Part shown: piece after piece, positions 44,049 through 52,756 of the stretch
How positions within the stretch are numbered: position 1 is the first letter of the stretch
How the letters are laid out: each line of letters starts with the position of its first letter
Origin: Streptomyces sp. Tu6071
GTDB lineage: Bacteria; Actinomycetota; Actinomycetes; Streptomycetales; Streptomycetaceae
Direction: 5' to 3'
Assembly: GCF_000213055.1 (NCBI RefSeq)
Contig: NZ_CM001165.1
Location: forward strand, 3,025,945-3,089,944
DNA length: 64,000 nt
Made by a program: the position numbers and the translations under genes
Notes under the pieces: model-generated
What the model saw: the letters and a program-made list of their open reading frames with translations, nothing else
Told to the model about the DNA's origin: nothing
Databases searched by the model: none

Positions 44049-44206
44049 GCCCCCGCTGCCCCGGAGGGCCCGGCACGTCCGATGCGTTCGAGAACGCCAT
44101 CGCGTCGCGGTCTCCGGGAGGGCGGGGCACGTACCTTCGCGCTCGGCGGGACGCGGCCCGTGGGCGGGCATCCCGGAGCCGTGGGACGCCGACCGGAGGG
44201 AAGCGC

Positions 44207-44905
44207 TCAGCGGTTCTCCTCGGCCAGCAGGTGGCCGAGCGGGAGGCCGGTCAACGCCCTTACCTCGCGAGCGAGGTGGGCTTGGTCGGCATAGCCCGTG
44301 CGGTGGGCGACCTGGGCGAAGGGGAGGCCGGTGCGGGCACGGTCGAGGGCGCGGCCGAGGCGCAGGATGCGGGCGAGGGTCTTCGGGCCGTAGCCGAAGG
44401 CGTCCAGGCAGCGGCGGCGCAAGTGGCGCTCACTCAGGGCCAGTTCGCGCGCGAGGTCAGCGACCGCGAGGCCGCACCGGACCCCGGCGAGCACCGCCTC
44501 CGGCACTCGGTCGCGCGCGATCCGTCCGTACAGGGCCGAGGCGGCCACCGCCTCCAGCGAGGCTGCGCGGTCGGCGGACTCCCCGACGCGCTCGGCGAGT
44601 TCCCGTGCCCTCCGCTGCGGCCACAGGTCCGCCAACGGCACCCGCAGGTCACGCAACTCCCCGGCGGGAACGCCCAGTACGGACGGTGCCGCGCCCGGAG
44701 GAAACCGCACCGCCTCGTACACCTCACCGGCCCGTACGGGCGTCACGTGCGCGGTCGTGTCCGGGCCCGCGACGAGCAGGCGGCCACCGGCCCACATCAG
44801 GTCCATGCAGGCGTCCGGCAGAACGCGGACGTGCGCGTCGGCGCTCTGCCGCCGCGACCACAGCACCGCCCCCGGCACGACCGAAGAACCCCGCTCCCGA
44901 TACAC
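44207..44905 (-). CDS. AraC-family transcriptional regulator
   Basis: 232 residues. N-terminal sensing domain (VRVLPDACMDLMWAGGRLLV, AGPDTTAHVTPVRAGEVYEA), as in AraC proteins with DUF6597, then the double helix-turn-helix: GLAVADLARELALSERHLRR, FGYGPKTLARILRLGRAL and FAQVAHRTGYADQAHLAREV. The start GTG 44903-44905 is the best guess; the ribosome binding site is poor (GGGGGG), and the frame is open far upstream. Target unknown. Confidence 0.82.
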   Translation of the reverse strand: MYRERGSSVVPGAVLWSRRQSADAHVRVLPDACMDLMWAGGRLLVAGPDTTAHVTPVRAGEVYEAVRFPPGAAPSVLGVPAGELRDLRVPLADLWPQRRARELAERVGESADRAASLEAVAASALYGRIARDRVPEAVLAGVRCGLAVADLARELALSERHLRRRCLDAFGYGPKTLARILRLGRALDRARTGLPFAQVAHRTGYADQAHLAREVRALTGLPLGHLLAEENR

Positions 44906-45344
44906 CCCCCAGTATCGACCGGAAACTCCACCGGATGGCGCCGCGCTCCCCGAACAGCGGAACCCGCCCTCGCGACTACGGGCGCCACCTCGCCCCGTGC
45001 AAGCCGATTCCGTACGACCGACGCGTCCGCCACCGAGCGCCTGGAGTGCGCGGCGTGAGCCACGCTGTGACCCAAGCGGCCGGCATCCCGGTCGAGCGGT
45101 TCTCCGCGACGGGCGCTTCCCCGCCTTGCCGACGCTCTTGGAGCCGGGCGCCCCCGCTCCGCTCGTCCACCCACCTTCCGTGCGCGGAGATGGTCGCGGG
45201 TGGAGTACTGGAGCAGTGCGTCGCGGCACCGTCCGTGTCCTTGCAGAACACCGGGGGCCTGCCGCGAGGAGGGCCGCCTTGGCGGCCCTGCCCGGGCCGG
45301 GAAAACACCTTGCGCGCGGACGAGGCCGCTGAAAGGTTCCTGCC
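44906..45344. other. Divergent gap between AraC and GNAT genes, with a hairpin
   Basis: 439 bp with no recognisable gene. At 45270-45289 AGGGCCGCC faces GGCGGCCCT with a 2-nt centre, a strong hairpin about 55 bp before the GNAT start, so it may attenuate that operon or end an unseen transcript. Confidence 0.5.
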
Positions 45345-45803
45345 GTGGACGAAGACGTGATCGTGCTGCGCAGGGCCGGGGAATCGGATGCCCGAGGGGC
45401 GGCGGACGTGTGGCTGCGGTCGTTCGCCGCCGCGCTGCCGGGGGTGCGGCGGGCGCACTCGGACGACGAGGTGCGCGAGTGGTTCACGTACGTCGTGGTG
45501 CCCGGGATGGAGACGTGGGTCGCCGAGACGGGCGGCGGTGCGCTCGTGGGCGTACTGGCTCTCTCCGACGACGAGTTGGAACAGCTCTACCTCTCCCCCG
45601 AGGCGCGCGGGCAGGGGCTCGGGGAGCGGTTCGTGGCGCTCGCCAAGGAGCGGCGGCCCGCCGGGCTCGACCTGTGGACCTTCCAGGTCAACACCCCGGC
45701 ACGCCGCTTCTACGAGCGGCACGGCTTCGTCGTGGCCGAGGAGACGGACGGGGCGCGGAACGAGGAGAAGGAGCCCGACGTGCGGTACGTGTGGCGCCCG
45801 TGA
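45345..45803 (+). CDS. GNAT family N-acetyltransferase
   Basis: 152 residues. VLRRAGESDARGAADVWL start, central strand VGVLALSDDELEQLYLSPEA, acetyl-CoA P-loop RGQGLGERFVALAKE, and the end NTPARRFYERHGFVVAEETD. A complete GNAT fold of unknown substrate. The start is GTG 45345 with GAAAGG upstream. Coupled to the next gene by a GTGA overlap. Confidence 0.92.
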   Translation: MDEDVIVLRRAGESDARGAADVWLRSFAAALPGVRRAHSDDEVREWFTYVVVPGMETWVAETGGGALVGVLALSDDELEQLYLSPEARGQGLGERFVALAKERRPAGLDLWTFQVNTPARRFYERHGFVVAEETDGARNEEKEPDVRYVWRP

Positions 45804-46432
45804 GCGAGCAACTGCCGCCGGGCGGCGTGGAGGTGGACGAGGCGCGGCTCGACACGGGCTGGGCCGCACCGTGGCACCCGGCACGGGCGGCGGAGCGGCT
45901 GCGAGGCCTCTCGGCGCCGTGGTGCGTCGCGGCCGGGTGGGCGCTCGACCTCTTCCGGGGCGGCCTGCCCTCGCGGCCCCACGGTGACCTCGAACTCGCG
46001 GTTCCGGAGGCAGGGTTCGGGGAGCTGGCGGCGCGCTTTCCGGAGTACGTGTGGGACGGCGTGGGCGACGGGCGGGTGTGGCCCGGGTCGGGCCCGCTTC
46101 CCGGGTCGCACCAGACCTGGTTGCGCGATCAGGCGACGGACCGCTGGCTGCTCGACGTCTTCCGCGAGCCGCACGAGGGCGGGACGTGGATCTGCCGCAG
46201 GGACCCGTCGATCCGCCTCCCGTACACGGAGATCGTCGCGCGCACGGCGGACGGCGTTCCGTACCTGATCCCTGAGGTGGTGCTGCTCTTCAAGGCGAAG
46301 GCCACGCGGCCGAAGGACGAGGCGGACTTCGCGGGGGTACTTCCGCTGCTCGACGCGGGGCGGCGAGAGCGGCTGCAGGGGTGGCTGGAGCGGGTGCACC
46401 CGGGGCACGGGTGGGGGGAGCGGCTGCGCTGA
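45800..46432 (+). CDS. Nucleotidyltransferase-superfamily protein (LinA/AadA-like)
   Basis: 210 residues. WCVAAGWALDLFRGGLPSRP followed by HGDLELAVPEAGF fits the nucleotidyltransferase GGWAxDL...HxDxDxxV pattern of small-molecule adenylyltransferases, although the usual D-x-D reads D-x-E here. The C-terminal LIPEVVLLFKAKATRPKDEA and DFAGVLPLLD is shared by this family. Linked to the GNAT gene, which hints at a small drug- or metabolite-modifying pair. The start is GTG 45800. Confidence 0.75.
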   Translation: MSEQLPPGGVEVDEARLDTGWAAPWHPARAAERLRGLSAPWCVAAGWALDLFRGGLPSRPHGDLELAVPEAGFGELAARFPEYVWDGVGDGRVWPGSGPLPGSHQTWLRDQATDRWLLDVFREPHEGGTWICRRDPSIRLPYTEIVARTADGVPYLIPEVVLLFKAKATRPKDEADFAGVLPLLDAGRRERLQGWLERVHPGHGWGERLR

Positions 46433-46658
46433 GGCGGCCGAGGCGGCTGGGCTGGGGCGACCGGACCGAGGCGGCCCGACCGGGGCGGGCGGACCGGGGG
46501 GGCATTCCCGGGCGGGCCGCACGTCAACGTCCGTACGACAGAACCACCTTCGGGTGAAAGATCACCCATCGGGAGCAAAAGGCAGGCTTCCGGGCATTGT
46601 CCCGTTAGCACTGTCCGTAGCCACGTCATAGCGCTCCGACACCACCCGAAGGGACCCC

Positions 46659-47759
46659 GTGGGACTGTCACGCGCGTACGGAAGCCCCCTCACCGAGGGC
46701 CCCACGCCCGCCTCCGCATCGACCGAAGCGCCACCGCTGCCGTACCCGAGCGGCTGGGCGGCGCTCGCCTTCTCGGAGGAGCTTCCGGCGGGCAAGGTCC
46801 TCACGCGGCCCCTCGCGGGCGAGGACGTCGTCCTCTACCGCCTGCGCTCGGGCGAACTGCGCGCGATCCGCCCGTACTGCCCGCACCTCGGCGCGCACCT
46901 CGGACTCGCGAAGCTTGAGGGCGACGACCTCGTGTGCCCCTTCCACGCCTTCGCCTTCGCCCCGGACGGCACCTGCGTCCGCACCGGTTACGACACCCCG
47001 CCGCCCCGCTCCCCGCTCAGCCGCCGCCACGTCCTGGAGGCGAACGGCGCGGTCTTCGTCTGGCACCACCACGAGGACCGCGAGCCGTACTGGACGATCC
47101 CCGCCTGGCACGAACTGGGCCACCGCCCCGCCCGGTACGCGGCCTGGGAGTTCTCCGGGCACGCCCAGGAGGTCATCGAGAACTCGGTCGACTACGGGCA
47201 CTTCGCGACGCTCCACGGCTGGAAGAAGGCCGAGATCCTGGAGCCCCTGACGTACGACGGGGACACCTTCCACCTCACGATGCGCGCGACCGAGTCCGCC
47301 CCGCTCATCGGTGACTTCACCGTCGACGTGGACGTCCACGGATACGGGCTCGGCTGTCTGCACGCCGACATGTACACGCCCCGCATGGGCATGCGCATGT
47401 GCACGATGATCCTGCCGACCGCGATCGGCCCGCACCGCATGCAGTTCCGGCAGCGCAACCGCCTCGCCTTCTCCGAACCCGCCAGGCTTCCGGCCCCGGT
47501 GGCGAAGGCGGTGAGCCGCACGGCGGCGCGCGTCTTCGAGGGCCTGCTCTTCAAGTCGAACATCGAGTTCACGGCGGCGGACTTCCCGATCTGGGACTCG
47601 AAGAAGTACGTGCAGCCGCCCAGGCTCGGGCAGGGAGACGGCCCGATCGGCCCCTTCCGCCGCTGGGCCAAGCGCTTCTACCCGCCCGAGCCGGCCTCCG
47701 CGGTCGTCGCGGCGCGGGACGCGGAAGCACGCGAGGGGGCGGGTCGCGTGATGCGGTAG
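46659..47759 (+). CDS. Rieske [2Fe-2S] non-heme iron oxygenase (KshA-like)
   Basis: 366 residues. The Rieske motif has C74, H76 (CPHLGAHLG), C93 and H96 (CPFHAFAF). The mononuclear iron site is in VIENSVDYGHFATLHGWKK (D178, H181, H186), with the bridging Asp. This resembles the oxygenase part of 3-ketosteroid 9-alpha-hydroxylase and related hydroxylases; the substrate is uncertain. The start is GTG 46659 with GAAGGGA upstream. Its 3' end overlaps the convergent MFS gene by 82 bp. Confidence 0.9.
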   Translation: MGLSRAYGSPLTEGPTPASASTEAPPLPYPSGWAALAFSEELPAGKVLTRPLAGEDVVLYRLRSGELRAIRPYCPHLGAHLGLAKLEGDDLVCPFHAFAFAPDGTCVRTGYDTPPPRSPLSRRHVLEANGAVFVWHHHEDREPYWTIPAWHELGHRPARYAAWEFSGHAQEVIENSVDYGHFATLHGWKKAEILEPLTYDGDTFHLTMRATESAPLIGDFTVDVDVHGYGLGCLHADMYTPRMGMRMCTMILPTAIGPHRMQFRQRNRLAFSEPARLPAPVAKAVSRTAARVFEGLLFKSNIEFTAADFPIWDSKKYVQPPRLGQGDGPIGPFRRWAKRFYPPEPASAVVAARDAEAREGAGRVMR

Positions 47760-48940
47760 GCGTCCCGTACGCAGAGGTTGAGCAGCGTCGCGAGCAGGAT
47801 GAGGCCCGCGCACACGCACAGGACGGCACCGTCGCTCCACAGGTGCGCGGCGAGCGCCACGAGGAGGTAGCCGAAAGGGATGGCGCGCCGTTCGCCGACG
47901 CTGTTGAAAGCGGACATGCGGCCGAGTTCGGCCTCGGGCACGTAGCTCTGGAACGCCGTCGTCCAGGTCACGACGGCGACGTCGAGCAGCACGCCCGCGA
48001 GCACGGCGGCCCCGAGGACGTACCCGAGCGGGAGCCCGGCGGCGAGCACGGCGAGCGGGACGGCGAGTCCCCCGCTCGCGAGAATCGCGACGACGAGCAG
48101 CCGTCGGGGCCGCCAGCGCAGACACACAAGCGTCCCGCCGAGCAGCCCGCCCGCGAGCGCCGCCTCCACGAGGCCCCAGTCCCGCGCCCCGCCGTAGCGC
48201 GCGGCGGCGACGAGGGGCCCGAGGAGCTGGAACCCGGCGAGCCAGGCCGCGACGACGACTGTCCCGGAGAGCGTGTACGTCCACAGCCACGTACGGGCGA
48301 GGAAGGCCCGCCAGCCCGAGCGCAGCGCGGCGAGCGGGCGGCCCACCGCGAGCGGCGCCGGGAGGCGGAGCCCGCGCAGCAGGACAGCGGCGACGGCGAA
48401 GCTCACCGCGTCCCAGCCGAGCGCCCACGCGGGCCCGCCGGCCGCGACGAGCAGCCCCGCGGCGACGGGGCCGACGAAGCGCACGGCGTTGGCGGGCAGG
48501 CGGAGCAGGGCATTGGCGCGCTGCGCCTGCTCCAGCGGCACGAGCTGCGGGACGGCGCCCTGAGCGGCGGGGACGCGGAAGGCGGCGGCCGTACCGGAGA
48601 CGAGGCCGCACACCGCGACGGTGGCCGTACCGGCGTGCCCCACCCCCACGAGCGCGGCGAGCACGCCCTGCGCGACGGCGGCGAGCGCGTTGCCCGCGAA
48701 GAGCAGCCGACTACGGGACATCCGGTCGGCGAGCACCCCGCCGACCACGACGAACACCACGGTCGGCAGGGTGTTCGTCGCCAGCACGACGCCGAGCGAA
48801 CCGGCCCCGCCGCCCTGCCCGATGACGGCGTAGGCGAGCGCGAGCGGCGCCATCGCGGACCCGGTGGCGGAGACGAGGTGCGCGAGGAGGAACCGGCGGA
48901 AGGGAGCGAGGCGGAGGGGGGAGACGGGGATGGCGGACAT
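47678..48940 (-). CDS. MFS transporter (enterobactin-exporter-like, 12 TM)
   Basis: 420 residues from ATG 48938-48940. Twelve hydrophobic segments: PFRRFLLAHLVSATGSAMAP, VVGGVLADRMSRSRLLFAGN (motif A), RVPAAQGAVPQLVPLEQAQR, ANALLRLPANAVRFVGPVAA and PEAELGRMSAFNSVGERRAI fit the MFS_3/EntS group. The frame is open upstream to 49186 through an in-frame 33-bp repeat, so a Pro-rich N-terminal extension of up to 82 residues cannot be excluded. Confidence 0.88.
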   Translation of the reverse strand: MSAIPVSPLRLAPFRRFLLAHLVSATGSAMAPLALAYAVIGQGGGAGSLGVVLATNTLPTVVFVVVGGVLADRMSRSRLLFAGNALAAVAQGVLAALVGVGHAGTATVAVCGLVSGTAAAFRVPAAQGAVPQLVPLEQAQRANALLRLPANAVRFVGPVAAGLLVAAGGPAWALGWDAVSFAVAAVLLRGLRLPAPLAVGRPLAALRSGWRAFLARTWLWTYTLSGTVVVAAWLAGFQLLGPLVAAARYGGARDWGLVEAALAGGLLGGTLVCLRWRPRRLLVVAILASGGLAVPLAVLAAGLPLGYVLGAAVLAGVLLDVAVVTWTTAFQSYVPEAELGRMSAFNSVGERRAIPFGYLLVALAAHLWSDGAVLCVCAGLILLATLLNLCVRDAYRITRPAPSRASASRAATTAEAGSGG

Positions 48941-48967
48941 GACCTCGGGAGGGGGCGGGGGCCCGTC

Positions 48968-49119
48968 ACGGGAGCCGGGCGGGACGGGGACGGGCCCGGG
49001 ACGCGGGCCGGGCGGGACAGGGACGGGCCCGATACGGGAGCCGGGCGGGATGGGAACGGGCCCGGTACGCGGGCCGGGCGGGATGGGACGGGACCCGTCC
49101 GGGAGCCGGGCGGGCACGG
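48968..49119. repeat. 33-bp tandem repeat upstream of (or in) the MFS gene
   Basis: Four units of about 33 bp starting at 48968, 49001, 49034 and 49067, plus a part unit, with core GGGCGGGACGGGGACGGG. On the minus strand and in the MFS frame each unit reads as an 11-residue PPGSRIGPVPV-type block. It occupies most of the 346-bp gap before the DUF6381 gene. Confidence 0.85.
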
Positions 49120-49286
49120 GCTGTGTGTCACGGGTGCGGGGCGCACGGTACCCGTCCGTCACCGGCGACGGGCCCGATCCCGCCACGCTCCCTCGCTCCG
49201 GATGCCGCCCCTGCCCCCGCGTGCTCCCCTGGAAGGGGGGTACCCGGGCGCCACAGGACCCCCGGCCTCAGGGAAGGAGCCTTGTC

Positions 49287-49478
49287 ATGGGCGAGCCCGA
49301 CGAGACCCGCGAGCGGCTCGACGCGATGCGGGAAAAGGCGCGCGAGCTGAGCGACAGCGCGGAGCACGAGAGCGATCCGAAGGAGCGGGAGCGGCTGGCG
49401 CAGAAGGCCCGCCGTCTGGAGTCGCTGAGCGAGCAGGAGAGCGACATGCGCAGCGGGGACATCTACCCGATCGAGTAG
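49287..49478 (+). CDS. DUF6381-type small acidic protein
   Basis: 63 residues: RERLDAMREKARELSDSAEH, KERERLAQKARRLESLSEQE, ending SGDIYPIE. Helical, highly charged, probably a coiled coil. A streptomycete small-protein family of unknown role. ATG 49287 with GGGAAGGAG upstream. Confidence 0.85.
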   Translation: MGEPDETRERLDAMREKARELSDSAEHESDPKERERLAQKARRLESLSEQESDMRSGDIYPIE

Positions 49479-49596
49479 GGGCGCGGCCTCTGCTGGGGTT
49501 TTCCCCACCCCGGTCCGGCGGGCAGCCTCATCGCCCGGCGCGGGCCGCTCCGCTTGGCTGGGGTGGCCCGCCGTCCGTACTGCCGAAAGCCCCCTC

Positions 49597-50355
49597 ATGC
49601 ACTCCCGCGCCCTCTCCGCGCTGCGCCGCCCCGGCGTCCTCGCCGCGCTCACCGCGACGCTGCTCCTCGCCTTCTTCACCGCCCCCAACGCCCTCGCGCG
49701 CGACACGGTGAACACGAGCAACGTGGCGCCCGCCTTCCGGAGCGGTTTCGCCGCGTACTGGAACGCGGGCGACGCCGAGCAACCGGCCGGGCTGCGCGGC
49801 ACGGTGGACTTCTGGTTCCGCTTCCACGTGGTCAAGGCGGGGGTCTCGGCGCTGCTGCTCGCGGCGGCCGTGGCACTCGGTGTGGTGCTGTGGCGGCGGC
49901 TCAGGGCCCGGGAGGGCCGCAGGGCACTGCTCGTGCTGTCCGCGACGGGTACGGGGGCGCTCGGCCTCTTCGCGCTCGTGGCGCTCATGGCGAACGTGCA
50001 GGGCGCGGCGGCCCCCTTCTCCTCCCTGATGCCGATGCTCGGCGCCGACAACGCCACGCTCGCCCAGGTCGGCGAGCGCCTCGCCGCCGACCCGAGCGGC
50101 GCGCACTCCCCCGTACTCGCCGCCATGATCGGCGACTTCGCGACCTACCACGCGGTCCTCGCGGTCGCGGCGGTGCTCGTCGCCCTCGCGGCGGCCACCG
50201 CGACCGTGCTCCTGCGCCGCCGCCGCGCCCCGCGCCTCGCCCCGGCCACGACGGCGCTCCTCACCCTGGCGGCCCTCGTCCTCGCCTTCGCGAACACGAC
50301 GAGCGCCTTCGACTCCCCCGCGGCGCTGGCGGCCTTCACCTCCGGAAGCTGGTGA
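49597..50355 (+). CDS. Membrane protein of unknown function, four TM helices
   Basis: 252 residues. A signal-anchor helix (PGVLAALTATLLLAFFTAPN), a periplasm-side segment (FAAYWNAGDAEQPAGLRGTV), then helices near residues 78-98, 107-128, 185-207 and 218-238. I do not recognise a family. The C-terminus is SGSW-stop, and the stop codon begins a 36-bp minisatellite. Confidence 0.78.
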   Translation: MHSRALSALRRPGVLAALTATLLLAFFTAPNALARDTVNTSNVAPAFRSGFAAYWNAGDAEQPAGLRGTVDFWFRFHVVKAGVSALLLAAAVALGVVLWRRLRAREGRRALLVLSATGTGALGLFALVALMANVQGAAAPFSSLMPMLGADNATLAQVGERLAADPSGAHSPVLAAMIGDFATYHAVLAVAAVLVALAAATATVLLRRRRAPRLAPATTALLTLAALVLAFANTTSAFDSPAALAAFTSGSW

Positions 50356-50457
50356 GCGGTCCCCGGAGGCCGGTGGACCGCGCGCTGGTGAGCGGTCTCC
50401 GGCGGCCGGTGGACCGCGCCGTGGTGAGCGGGCCTCGGAGGCCGGTGGGCCGCGCCG
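50350..50457. repeat. 36-bp minisatellite starting at a stop codon
   Basis: Three units of 36 bp (50350-50385, 50386-50421, 50422-50457), each starting TGGTGAGCGG and containing CGGTGG. The first contains the last Trp codon and TGA stop (50353-50355) of the upstream membrane protein. Confidence 0.88.
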
Positions 50458-50526
50458 TGGTGGATGGCGCCGTTCCGGTCCCGGCGGCGCTCAGCCGGGT
50501 CCCCGCCACCGGCCCCGGGTGCGGGG

Positions 50527-50901
50527 TCATTTGCTCCAGGGCGGGTTGATGGTGCTGCCGTCGGCCAGCTCGGCGCTGAGCCCTGCCCGCGTGGTGACCC
50601 ACATGTGCGCGGGCCGGTCGGCGGGATTGGCGACGGCCAGCTCGGAGCCCGCCGGGGCCACCGCCGCGTCACCGGCACCGAGTTCGGCGCTCTCGCCGCC
50701 GATGGTGAGCCGGAGGCGGCCGGACAGCACGTAGAACGTTTCCTCCTGGCTGATCGTGTGGGCCGGAGCCACCGTTCCCGCCGGGATCTCGCACCGCCAG
50801 GCGGCGAGGTCCCGGGCGCCCGTGCCCGGCCGGAGGTAGGAGACGAAACGGGCACCGTGGACCTCGTGGACGACGGCCTCGTCACTGCGAACGAAGGGCA
50901 T
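50527..50901 (-). CDS. Cupin-domain protein
   Basis: 124 residues. Cupin motif 1 reads PAGTVAPAHTISQEETFYVL and then SGRLRLTIGG; motif 2 is DAAVAPAGSELAVANPADRP. The first His is seen (APAH), but the H-x-H pair is reduced, so metal binding may be altered. ATG 50899-50901. Divergent from a MarR regulator with two operator-like repeats between them; likely a small MarR-controlled stress enzyme. Confidence 0.87.
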   Translation of the reverse strand: MPFVRSDEAVVHEVHGARFVSYLRPGTGARDLAAWRCEIPAGTVAPAHTISQEETFYVLSGRLRLTIGGESAELGAGDAAVAPAGSELAVANPADRPAHMWVTTRAGLSAELADGSTINPPWSK

Positions 50902-50914
50902 GCCAACTCCTCAA

Positions 50915-50952
50915 AGACAAGCTGCTTGTCTATGAAGACAAGCAGCTTGACC
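50915..50952. promoter_or_regulatory. Two MarR operator-like palindromes, 21 bp apart
   Basis: AGACAAGC-T-GCTTGTCT (50915-50931) is a perfect 8-bp-arm palindrome. AGACAAGC-A-GCTTGACC (50936-50952) repeats the left arm and half of the right. The centre distance of 21 bp puts both on one face of the helix. Overlaps the divergent promoters of the cupin and MarR genes. Confidence 0.82.
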
Positions 50953-50968
50953 AGTTATAGTCAAGCCC

Positions 50969-51409
50969 ATGGATGACGCTCTGGCCCTCTCCGCCCTCGT
51001 GCTGGGGCTCTCGGGCCACTTGGTGCAGGACATGCACGCACGCGTGTCCGCGCAGGGATTCGCGGACCTGCGGCCCGCGCACGGCTTCGCCTTCGCCCGC
51101 ATCTCCCTGGGCGACGCCACGACAGCCTCCCTGGGCGAGCACCTGGGCGTGACCAAGCAGGCGGCGGCCCAACTGGTCAAGGAACTCGTCGACAAGGGGT
51201 ACGTGGTGCGGCTTCCGCATCCGCACGACGCCCGCGCGCGGCTCCTGGGCCTGACCGAGGCCGGCCGGGCCGCCACGCGGGCCGCCGACGAGGCCGCTCG
51301 GGCCGCCGTCGCACCGTGGCGGAAGGCGCTCGGCGAAGCGCGCTTCGGCGAACTCGTCGCCGACCTGGCACGGATCACGCCCCAGGGACCGATCCGCCCC
51401 ACCTGGTGA
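50969..51409 (+). CDS. MarR-family transcriptional regulator
   Basis: 146 residues. Winged helix: FAFARISLGDATTASLGEHL, GVTKQAAAQLVKELVDKGYV, VRLPHPHDARARLLGLTEAG. ATG 50969; TATAGT lies 8 bp upstream without a clear Shine-Dalgarno, so the mRNA may be almost leaderless. Ends PTW-stop (TGGTGA), followed by degenerate 20-21-bp repeats (CCACTGGGTGAGCCGGTG) up to 51485. Confidence 0.92.
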   Translation: MDDALALSALVLGLSGHLVQDMHARVSAQGFADLRPAHGFAFARISLGDATTASLGEHLGVTKQAAAQLVKELVDKGYVVRLPHPHDARARLLGLTEAGRAATRAADEAARAAVAPWRKALGEARFGELVADLARITPQGPIRPTW

Positions 51410-51526
51410 CCCACTGGGTGAGCCGGTGTCCCACTGGTTGACCCAGTGGACCCCACCTGATGAGCCGGTGGGCCACCGGCCACCGGGAGACGCGCCCGAC
51501 GGCCCCTCAGGGGCGCCCCCTCGCCC

Positions 51527-52621
51527 TCACTCCTGAAGGCCGCGCCGCCCGCCCCCTTGCGGTGCCAAAAGCCACCGCGCCGAAGGGCTGGTCAGGGGCC
51601 GGACCAGGCGGCGGACCGGGGACGAGGCCAGGACGGTGGTCAGCAGGACGCCCGCCACGAGGAGGGCGATCAGCTCCAGCGTCGTGTCCGCGCGGGCGAT
51701 CAGGCCCTTCTCCCGCAGCGGCATGATGATCAGGGGGTGCAGGAGGTAGACCGTGAACCCGCCCGCCCCCAGCGCCGAGATCAGGGGCAGGCGGCGCTTC
51801 GGGACCAGCCGCAGCAGGCACAGGACCAGGAACGCCGCCACCGCCAGGACCGCCAGCCGCACGAGCCACGCGCCCTCCATGCCCAGCGGGGTGTCCGCCG
51901 TGTACGGGTGCCGCATCGACAGCCACGTACCGGGGATGTCGCGGTGCCAGCGCCACGCCGCGAGGCCCGCGCCGAGCACACCCGCGACCGCGACCGGCAG
52001 GCTCCAGCGGCTCTCCAGCCACTCGCGGCCCGCGCCCTGGCCGAGGCGCCAGCCGAGGTAGAAGAGCGGCAGGTAGACCAGTGTCCGGCTCGCCGAGAAC
52101 AGGAGGCCGAACTCCTCCACGTAGCCCAGTCCCGCCGCCACCGCCGTCGTCACGAGCAGCGGGTACCGCAACTGGACCACCAGGGGCAGCAGCAGCCGCC
52201 AGCAGAACAGCGACATGAGGAACCACAGCGTCCACGGGAGCTGGGCGAGGTGGAGCGTGAAGGGCCCGCCGAGCGCGTACGACTCCAGCGAGAACAGCAG
52301 GCTGAACGTGAGCGCGGGCAGCGCGATGGTGCGCAGGAGGTTGCGCAGGCGGCGGGGGTCGAGCGGCCCCGGGCTGCTGAAGACGCCCGCGAGCATGACG
52401 AAGGCGGGGACGCGGAAGGCCCACGCGGCCACGTTGAAGGCGTGCAGCACCCCGTACCGGCTCATGATGCTGCCGATCGTGTGCAGGACGACGATGAGGG
52501 TCGCCGCGACGAAGCGGGTGTTGTCGTACCAGGGATCGCGGGGCTTGGCCCCCGCGACGGGTACGGGCGCGGGTATCGCCGTGGCGGTGGGTCCGGCGCG
52601 GCCCGGCGCGGCGCTTCTCAT
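51527..52621 (-). CDS. Acyltransferase family 3 membrane protein
   Basis: 364 residues, about ten membrane helices. WYDNTRFVAATLIVVLHTIG (the family's essential His in HT), FRVPAFVMLAGVFSS, WTLWFLMSLFCWRLLLPLVV and FTVYLLHPLIIMPLREKGLI are typical of the OafA/fucose-4-O-acetylase group that transfers acetyl groups to surface sugars or metabolites. ATG 52619-52621 is chosen because AGGAGA lies 9 bp upstream; an earlier in-frame ATG at 52666 is less likely. Confidence 0.88.
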   Translation of the reverse strand: MRSAAPGRAGPTATAIPAPVPVAGAKPRDPWYDNTRFVAATLIVVLHTIGSIMSRYGVLHAFNVAAWAFRVPAFVMLAGVFSSPGPLDPRRLRNLLRTIALPALTFSLLFSLESYALGGPFTLHLAQLPWTLWFLMSLFCWRLLLPLVVQLRYPLLVTTAVAAGLGYVEEFGLLFSASRTLVYLPLFYLGWRLGQGAGREWLESRWSLPVAVAGVLGAGLAAWRWHRDIPGTWLSMRHPYTADTPLGMEGAWLVRLAVLAVAAFLVLCLLRLVPKRRLPLISALGAGGFTVYLLHPLIIMPLREKGLIARADTTLELIALLVAGVLLTTVLASSPVRRLVRPLTSPSARWLLAPQGGGRRGLQE

Positions 52622-52756
52622 CGTGGCGGTCTCCTGCGGCCAGGGGTGGCGGCGGGGTGCGGCCACCGGAGGGGAAACCCTTTCGCCGGCTGGGGAGCGC
52701 CCGGTGAGGAACGGCCGGGCTACGGGTGAACTTCGGGTGTCCGCGAGGGGGTTCCC

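Noticed and set aside
44906..45344. Possible extra gene in either direction between the AraC and GNAT genes
   Set aside because: Frames are short or continue the AraC frame with no family resemblance or ribosome binding site.
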